From assembly GCF_963675165.1 (NCBI RefSeq), contig NC_087387.1:118501-182500 (forward strand): a stretch of DNA of 64,000 nucleotides. The letters are read 5' to 3'. This stretch comes from Halichondria panicea (Eukaryota > Porifera > Demospongiae > Suberitida > Halichondriidae). Shown here piece after piece: positions 56,301 through 64,000 of the stretch. Position numbers and translations under genes: made by a program. The notes beneath the pieces were generated by a model. That model was not told where the DNA came from and did no database searches. It worked only from the letters and a program-made list of their open reading frames with translations. Every line of letters begins with the position of its first letter. The stretch's first letter is position 1.

Positions 56301-57723
56301 CTAATAAACATTCCTGGTGGAAGAGGGCATGGGGGAGGGGGACCATGGTTACTATCAGGGGAATTAAATATTCCACCTCTTCACTAAAAAGATGTTTCTT
56401 TAGAAGGTGCTTATAAAGTATGCATAGAAATCATTGTCACTAATGATAATTAATGTACACACAAAGAAAATACACAAGCCAATTGTGTACCATTAAAATA
56501 ATTAACCAGCTATAACTAATTAACCATGCCCCAGCAACCCAGCCTTGCCTGAGGGACTCTGGGCCCATTGCAATGTACCATACAACGCTCCAGGAAGGGT
56601 TAGCAATGCTTCTAACCTCTACGAGGAAATGAGGGAGATGAAAGAAGGGTAAAAATTTCCCACATTATGACCTGTTCTGAGCATACCATCTGAAAGAGCT
56701 CCTTCTAAGCTTTCAGAAAATCAAAAAATCGTTGAAATTGGCCACCAGAATAGAGAATTAAGCTTCCCCTTCAAACAGACAGTAATTTACAACTTACTCT
56801 GACTTCTTTCTCTGATATGTCGTAGAAGTGAGGTCGTAACGAGTCATAGCTGAGTGCTTCTTCTCTGGACCGCCTTAACTTGACGCTGATCATGGTGCAG
56901 GCCGATGCAACTGTACGGAATTCTCCTTCTGTTGACGGAGGGTAGTAACCAAGGTAACGGTCTATAAGGTTGGCTGCCAGGTGAAATACATCGCTTTTTC
57001 TCGGTTGAGGTTCAGGAAAAATTGTCTGTGGATAAAAACAGTTTTTGTTGCTTTTATAATGATCGTATTGATACATGTTGAAAGACAATGCTGGCAAGTG
57101 TACAAAACGCAGAATCAGAGCAGTAAGAAAAACAGAGCCAATATTCATTCTAAACATGCAAGCATGTGGTTGGTTGTCCCTTACATGCAGGGCAGATGTA
57201 ATGGCTTGTACTGCACATACACACGCTAGTCAGCTGTGCAAGCAGTGATCCTCGACAATGGTATCTAGATAACTGAATCCACACAACCCTTTGCCTATCA
57301 GCATACCACTTCCACCCAATACCTTAAAACATGGCATACACACATATCACCCAAGGGGCAGCATTTTCAAAGTTACTGTTTTGGGAATTGCAAAACTGTA
57401 CAGTTTCAGCCTCAAAACAATCAAATGTCATGATGCAACACTGTGTAGTATAATTTAATGTACTTGGTGCAACATGGTAAACAGACATGATGTTTAAGAT
57501 GTACCTCATAGATAAGTTCCAGTACCCGAGCTCTTTCTTCTTCGTAGTTCCGCACTTGCTTAGTCGTCTGGTAATTGTTGGGCATGAATCTCTCCTCTTG
57601 GTTAAGGAACGTTGTTAATCTTCGTGAGTCACTGTTGAGTGTGAGGGCTGTCGTGGTGAGAGAGAGTGGCTCTTGTTGCTGCTGTTGCTGTTCTGTGCAC
57701 ACAAAGTCTGCAAGGTTGATCAT
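53335..57723 (-). CDS. Cyclin D-like G1 cyclin
   Basis: Probable CDK4/6-type partner at the G1/S step. Five exons: 57505-57723, 56798-57025, 53893-54058, 53625-53758 and 53335-53517; intron 2 is 2.7 kb. ATG 57723. The N-terminus MINLADFVCTEQQQQQQ holds FVCTE, an LxCxE-like retinoblastoma-binding site with Phe for Leu, as expected near the start of D cyclins, then a Gln run. The cyclin box covers YEEERARVLELIYE, FHLAANLIDRYLG, VASACTMISVKLR and YDISEKEVRETEKKIARTLK, then WDLNAITTADFIEEIAERL (D-cyclin WDL..xTxxDFI signature). The second fold has YRSFMNVPPSLVACACLCDAI. The C-terminus ends PAALTPQEAC. The usual MRxxLxxW motif is replaced by the YEEERARVLELIYE region. Cyclin D is the best fit; a divergent cyclin of another class is possible. 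Confidence 0.85.
54375..56690. other. Large intron of the cyclin D-like gene without further genes
   Basis: The region between exons 2 and 3 contains no repeat array and no splice-consistent coding sequence. A foldback-satellite arm fragment lies at about 56690-56745 (CCATCTGAAAGAGCTCCTTC, AAGCTTTCAGAAAATC). Confidence 0.5.
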
Positions 57724-59650
57724 TGTAGAGGAGAGGGGTCGAAGGGAAGTTGTCTGATGAAGAGATGGAGGTACTGCACGGGTGAGGAGAAAAATGTAAC
57801 AAGATGGTTAGCGCAGTATCGTTAACAAAGGGCTAAAACAGACATGAATTATGCATGCACTGACTTGCTAAAAGAAGGAGCAAACATGAGATGAAGAGTG
57901 AGTGACCTTTCTCTAATGAGATATAGAATCTACCGCATGCATGCATGCAGGACTAGCCATGCGACACTCTACACCATTCTCACCTTTGTTAGATGCTGTG
58001 GAGGTAGTCTGAGAGCAGTGAGGGATCTTGAAGGTTGGGAGAGAGAGGTGGATGGACGACAAACGTTGAGAAGGTGAAGGCAAGAGATGTGATGGATGAA
58101 GAGAAAAAAAAAGATTCTTGTTGTGAAAAGACAGTCTCGAACTTGTGATCACAGGATTGTGAGCAACTGGCCTAGCACTGTCGGTACAAGAGAGAAAAGG
58201 AGGTTCTTAGCCAAAAAACAACGCTTGTGTCTGCGAGATGAACCGCTCGGGCCTTTTTAATGGAAGGCACCACTCCCCCATTCTTCAAAACCACAACCAG
58301 CTGATTACCCTTTGATGTCAGCTGTTTCTACAACACACGGCGGGGCTGTATTTCCCTACATAAAGGTAAATAACACAAATGACCACAGCATTCATTAGAC
58401 ACACACACCAAACCCTTCACTACCTTGTGTACATGTGCATGCATAGTTGACCTCTCTACGCGGTTGTTGCTCTTCATTAATCTGTGTATATACTTAGTCC
58501 CGTTGAAAATCGATCTATGCTTAGCTGATTAGATCGGCCTCATTGGATTGTGGTACATCCGCAATCTGTTTGTCCATGTCTGGCTATTTATAACTCTCAT
58601 AGCCTCAGGGTACACTGACTTTGGGGCATGCTCTAATTTGTTGCGTATAGCTGCATGCTGCATGTGTGTAGGAATGCATGTTCTGTACACCAGAGCTGCT
58701 CTGATTATTGAATTACCTAAATAACCTGTATAGGTGCAGTATTCCGACTCACACTAATTGTGGTTGGCTGAAGCTGCGTGTGTGCAATGTGATCAGCTGT
58801 TTAATGAGCGTTTGAGTGGCTTCTAAATGCTGGGGAGGATATTATATTTGACCAAGGTGTGTTACCAATGTTATCGTGTTTCTCTAGTGTCCTCTATATC
58901 TCAGCTGGTTTAGTACTTTCATGTTCTGTTCATATAAAGGATATGGCCACTGTGTAGTGTACACACGCTCCATTGTCTTCCTGGACAACCTGAATAAACT
59001 GTATATAGGGAAAAGTGAAGCTAACGCTTTCATGATTGCATTCAGTCGATCTACTCACTTGTAGACTAAACATGACTGTCATGCGTGGACCATCAAATAA
59101 TAAGCTAGCTAACTACTCCCTTAAAAGTCTAAAAATTTAGAATCCCTATACTGTACGAGTAGTTAAAGTTGTGTGTACCCATGCAAGTAGCACTTCCCGT
59201 TTAGTGATTCCCAGGTGCTCTTTGATGATGCATGCGTATCTTATGTGTGTACAAGCTTCTCAGGATTTAATGATGACCTCACTCCGATCAGCGTGAATAT
59301 TACTGGAGCTATTAGTCCCGTCAGTTAAACTGTGTATTCATACCTGGCCTGTATTGCAAACGGGGTGTGTCAGAGCCTCGTGAATTAGGGCTAGCATTGT
59401 TTGGTTATAGACAAGTATATTACACCCTTGACTAGCGGAGGGCATGAGGTCGGCATAACTTGTCCTCGTTAAGAAACCCAACATGTACAGCTTTACAGGA
59501 ACTGAAGAACACTTGTCGTACGTGGGATTTTCACTGATTGTGTGAATCGCAGGAAGTGAGTGTTTGTTCCTGCAAGGTTGTCATGTGTACATGGAACCTG
59601 TTGAGTGAATATGAATGGAGTTATCATTTGTGTTTGTCCCACAAATAATA

Positions 59651-59887
<237 letters not shown>

Positions 59888-60849
59888 GTGTATTATACCA
59901 ATGTTATTGATGAGTTAGATAAATCAACTGGTTTGGTTTTATTTTTTATTTCAACATTACTACATTCTCATATAATAAACACTTTTCTTGAATCACACAT
60001 GATAATGACCTAGATGTTAATGACCTAGCGTGGTTCATATAATGCCCCGAGGCCAGATGTATAGTATCCACATCACACACACACAGATGCCCATTAAATG
60101 CTTTTACTACAGTCTGTATGAAGCTGGTCTCCATGCAGATGTGCCTGCACTCACTAGCTAGCTGGGTAACACAAGATGACAGGGTAGGATGCCAATGTAA
60201 ACAAGCAGCTATTGGGTTACCCCACAAGCAGCTGATTGTGTGGTTGCTATGGACCACAGCATTCAGTAATTGCTTTCTGTGAATACCCTAGAGTATAAAC
60301 AATTAGCTTCTAAAATTAATGTATTTCACAGTCACTTTCTCAAATCTGTATACTTCTAGTGTGCATGATCTTGTTTCCTTGCTCCACTTCCGTATATACT
60401 GCTTGTAATTATTTTCCATAAATGGAAACTGTTGTTTTGCATGATGCTGCGTACATCGCTAGGCAACCATCTGATAAGACCTCCAACTCCCTCTGCCCTG
60501 AGGGCGCGTCATGTTTCGGGTGATCTAGAAAGTTGTCACAATGAGAGTAGTCGGTAACCACGAGAATGAGCAACAACAACTTATCGCTCCTTTAGCTGCC
60601 CGGATTATTCCCCAAGGGTGCGTGGGAGCGACCGTGGATCTGAAGTTTGATAAAGAGTATTATTACGTGCAATTAATTTGCTAGCAAGTGTATTCACTAT
60701 GCTGCAAGAATTGCCACTTGGACTATGTAGTTATAACTTCCTTAGATTATCATTTTCCACTCATTTCAAGTGGTCGAGTGAATTGTCTTTGTTCCTACTA
60801 TTCCTGTTAGCTACTTGACCCTGTACATGCATTAGCAGAACATGAACAG

Positions 60850-60932
60850 CAGCTAGCCTGATGGTAGGGGGCAGCTAGCCCGATGGTATGGCAGCTAGCC
60901 CGATGGTATGGCAGCTAGCCTGATGGTACGGC
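60850..60932 (+). repeat. AGCTAGCCYGATGGTA tandem repeat
   Basis: Four copies of a 19-27-bp unit GGCAGCTAGCC(T/C)GATGGTA. Confidence 0.9.
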
Positions 60933-62093
60933 CTTGGCAACACATGCAGGTAATTATACATCTATTCACCCAAACCACTACACACACACACAGAGCATGG
61001 GTCTCCACTTTAATTAGTGTGGTGTGGGCAGTGTTGTTTTGTTTGGTAATAGACTTAGCTTCACCATGATAAGCATTTATTAGGTTACCCACCACTTATG
61101 CTGCACTCTGAGTACTTGCAGTATGCCTGTGTGCATGTACTAGTTCTGGTCTGGGGTACTTGACAGGATGCATTGAGTCTAATCTCATACCATCATCAAT
61201 AGGCCACTCTGACCAACCAGTCTGTTTGGCTGCGTATTCCCAAACGATCACCTCTGACCTCGCCAACCAAGTGCTTCCTTCCCTTCCCTAGCTGCACAAT
61301 CAGCTGGTGGTCAACTCTTGTAATGAGATCTGGAGCACTTTATTGATTTGTCTCACCACCAGTTATGCAAACCTTGGCCCTTGTTAAATGGAATTGTCTG
61401 GTGCTGTACGATACATGTGTTTAATAAGGTGTGCATGTTCTATGCTTGTTTGTGTCTGATAAGTTATCTGCTGTTCATGGGTACACCATCTATCTGCTTG
61501 TCATCTTGCCTAGCTTCAAATATTATCTGTGTACTGTTCATGTAGTTCGATCATCTGATCATGTACTTATCCAGCTGATTATACACCACATGTTCCTTGT
61601 AGGGCCTCTCTCCAGCCATCACAGTACAGAAGGTGATTCACGTAAAGAGCACAACAGAGGATTGCTGGCCTAGAAACTTAACTACTAGAGACTAATGATA
61701 TAACCTTACTGATTGATGGATGCATTATTATTTTTGAAGTTTGTCTTGTTAAATAATTTTATTGCAGTAGCAGGGAATTGGATTAACGAAAAAATACATT
61801 AATTAATTAATGTGTTGAGTGTATGTTCCTGGAGACTATAACACCACTGCACTGTGTGTGAGGTGTATTTTACATGGCTGCTTCTAACCAGGGCACTTCA
61901 CAACCGTCAGTGGCTTGTAATTAATAGCTAGAGGCTGTAATTGTGTGCAGGTGCAGCTAGTCAGTGGGAAACAGTATACACCATAAAGTGAATAGCTAGC
62001 AGGATGCACGATGAGGTCTCTAAAAGCTAACGCATGTCATTAGCAGTTCTTATGCCAAGTGCCTGAAACCAGAGCTAATAGTTGGGTTTTCAA

Positions 62094-62217
62094 TTATGTG
62101 TGTGTGTACATGTACACCAATGTGTGTATGGTGTGTACATGTACACCAATGTGTGTATGGTGTGTACATGTACACCAATGTGTGTATGGTGTGTACATGT
62201 ACACCAATGTGTGTATG
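62094..62217 (+). repeat. 27-bp tandem repeat with palindrome TGTACATGTACA
   Basis: Four and a half copies of GTGTGTACATGTACACCAAT plus GTGTGTATG. Each copy holds the perfect palindrome GTGTACATGTACAC. Confidence 0.92.
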
Positions 62218-62344
62218 CGTGGAATTAGGTAGAGGTGCTCCCAGTACGTACAGCATGCACCATTTCAAGTCTCATCTGAGCAGAGGACACTATTTTATGT
62301 TCACACAAAATACTAGAATTGAAGAGCTAGGACAGAAAAGTGAG

Positions 62345-62383
<39 letters not shown>

Positions 62384-62394
62384 GAAATATACAG

Positions 62395-63858
62395 CTACAG
62401 TGCTTTGACTGTTTTTGCTTTAACGGATCTCCCTCGAGTCTTCTTTTCTTTCTTTGTTTTCGGAGTAGGGACGTAATTGAAATAGCTAAACATGAGAGTA
62501 CTAGGATTAGAAAATAGTTTTGAGTGTCTTTGTGAGGAGAGTTCAGAGTTCAAACGTTTCTGATTGTCCGAGGATGGTTTGATTGAAGATTGACGGAGAA
62601 TTTCAGCAGCTTTGAGTTTTGCGGCTTCTTTCAATTCAGCTTGTTCAGCCAGTTGACGCCTGTGTGTGTGTGTGTGTGTGTGGGGAGTGTGGGTGTGTGT
62701 GTATGTGTGATGTGTGTGGAGTGTGTGTACAACGCTGTCCACGCTAGACACTTCCACTATTCCATTAAGGCATATTTAGTGATTAGTATTAGTTACGCTG
62801 CATTGACTACAGTTCAACAACAGGATGCTGACATGCAACACAAACCAACCACAGAAGAATGACTCACAGTGGTTAGCAAAACAACAACCCCAAAATTCAA
62901 TTTTCCACTTATGGATGGTCAATCACAAGTGTGGGAGAGAGAAGTGTTTTAACTATCTCAGCCTCAGATCTTCCCAGTTTATTGGCCACATTAAAACCTT
63001 AGTAACTTGCCAAACCACCATAAGACCACTTGTGCCCTACCAAGTCCTAAATTAGATGATCTAACAAAGTTGCCTCTGCAGTTGGAGCCTTGCTTGATAT
63101 TGTATGGCTGCTCACAATCATTATGTTCAGTGTAGTAAACAAATGGAGCCACTAGTTGTACTTGTGGCAACGTTTCACCAAAATGAGGTTAAATCTATTA
63201 CTGTAGTAGACATTGCTAAGTGGATGGACACAGTGGTTTATGAAAACCCTGGCCTAGGGTGTGCTAAACCAACAAGGTTATATGAGACCTCTCAAAAGTT
63301 AATGGCTTATGGTAAAATAACACTGCTCAGACAGGGGAAGTACTGGCTCAACCTTAGTACTGTAGTGCGGTGATCCAGATACACTTGTTGTGGCTGGCTG
63401 AGTGTGATACACCTAATGCCTACATAGTTGTGGCCTGACTAATCAGTCTCGTCAACAAAATAATTTTTAGTTCTATGGCAAGTCTGTACTCAGCAAAATA
63501 TATCTGACGTACCTCTTCTGCTCTTCCTCCAGCCTTTGCTGCCTCTCTTCTTCCTCCAACCTTTGTTGCGTCCTCTCTGCGGCCTCACGCGCTCGTCTTA
63601 ATGCCTCGTCAGCATCTGCTAGCTCCGCCTCTAGCCCCACCTCCTCTTCACGACCCTGCAACAGCCAGCGTTGCTGACTCAGCCGTGAGCGATCCAACTC
63701 AGCTCTCAGTCGAGCTTGGTTTGAGAGAGGGGGAATGGCAGCGGTGTGTTCAGGGGATTCCCCTAATGTGTCAGAGTTCACAGAGGTCATGCTGACAGTG
63801 TCACACTTTTCATCAGTCACAGTCACAATAATTTTGTTGGCCCCGGCAAGTTCCTCCT
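62395..63858 (-). CDS. Unrecognised coiled-coil protein, 3' exons (5' end outside window)
   Basis: Two exons fit: 63513-63858 (acceptor CACACACAG, donor GTACGT) and 62395-62659 (acceptor in a CA tract), joined in frame ...EEEQKR|RQLAEQ. The first begins EELAGANKIIVTVTDEKC, has a short Ser/Thr-rich part, then a long Arg/Glu coiled coil (RLRAELDRSRLSQQRWLLQG, ALRRAREAAERTQQRL). The second continues with ELKEAAKLKAAEILRQSS, then a basic, Ser-rich part, MFSYFNYVPTPK, and a Lys-rich tail KTKKEKKTRGRSVKAKTVKAL-type ending at TAG 62395. The protein is not recognised. The composition suggests a cytoskeletal or centrosomal coiled-coil protein, which is only a guess. Upstream exons lie beyond 64000. 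Confidence 0.7.
63104..63373 (+). other. 89-codon open frame within the intron of the coiled-coil gene
   Basis: Opposite strand to the host gene. Begins MAAHNHYVQCSKQMEPLVVL and ends GKYWLNLSTVVR. Composition looks protein-like (no simple repeats), but no start context, splice site or family is recognisable. It could be an exon of a nested gene or chance. Confidence 0.25.
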
Positions 63859-64000
63859 GTGTGTGTAGGAGGGGGGTAGGACGTTATCGTTAGCTTGCCT
63901 TTGAGTGGCTTTACACTAATTAACTGCATGCTATGAGTTGTCTTATAATGCTATTCTCCTTGTTAGCACATCCCACGCCCAGGCCAAACAAGAGTAGCTA

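Noticed and set aside
57913-58152. 79-codon minus-strand frame upstream of the cyclin gene
   Set aside because: No start-context, splice or composition support; Ser/His-rich composition follows a pyrimidine-rich 5' flank.

Overview
The window is animal nuclear DNA. Genes are split by many short GT-AG introns, intergenic gaps are short, and CA/GT microsatellites, minisatellites and small TA-flanked inverted-repeat elements are frequent. The gene set is eukaryotic and metazoan: cytosolic MetRS, LSM10, methionine synthase reductase, UBXN4, chimaerin, IFT54, ArfGAP2/3, a cyclin D-like protein and noggin-like cystine-knot proteins. A mitochondrial alternative oxidase and an intronless GH28 gene, combined with compact gene structure, point to an early-branching animal, most likely a sponge. 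That assignment is inference. No prokaryotic operon, CRISPR, rRNA or intact tRNA gene was found.

Layout. 1-9.6 kb: the 3' part of MARS1 (+), LSM10 (-) tail-to-tail with it, and MTRR (+) head-to-head with LSM10. 10.5-21 kb: a dense cluster of eight small, intronless, signal-peptide-bearing genes, several with a TATA element about 50-75 bp upstream of the ATG. They encode a Thr/Pro-rich protein with a cationic tail, three proteins ending in a shared GGLxG C-terminus, a His/Pro-rich protein, two proteins with amphipathic cationic helices next to acidic segments (antimicrobial-precursor-like), and a 34-residue repeat protein whose signal peptide is split by a MITE. 21.4-28.7 kb: alternative oxidase and UBXN4, both on the minus strand. 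31-38.4 kb: chimaerin (+). 38.6-43.7 kb: a secreted GH28 protein (-) head-to-head with IFT54 (+). 43.9-47.0 kb: two divergent noggin-like genes. 47.3-57.7 kb: ArfGAP2/3 and a cyclin D-like gene (both -). 58-62.4 kb: no convincing gene. 62.4-63.9 kb: part of an unrecognised coiled-coil gene (-).

The main candidates for undescribed biology are the following. (i) The secreted-peptide cluster at 10.5-21 kb, best read as a defence or secretory-matrix locus, with a C-terminal-Gly peptide family and a two-unit amphipathic precursor. (ii) A pair of noggin-like genes in head-to-head arrangement with all four intron phases conserved. (iii) Minisatellites made of an intronic CA/GT tract plus the edge of the neighbouring exon and its splice site, seen independently in MARS1, MTRR and ArfGAP. 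(iv) A roughly 345-bp foldback satellite that occupies introns of four genes. (v) A MITE that cleanly interrupts a signal-peptide codon run.

Exon boundaries were read by eye from splice consensus and from recalled family sequence. They are good to a few bases where exon coordinates are listed and approximate where only a gene span is given. All homology statements come from pattern recognition; no search was run.
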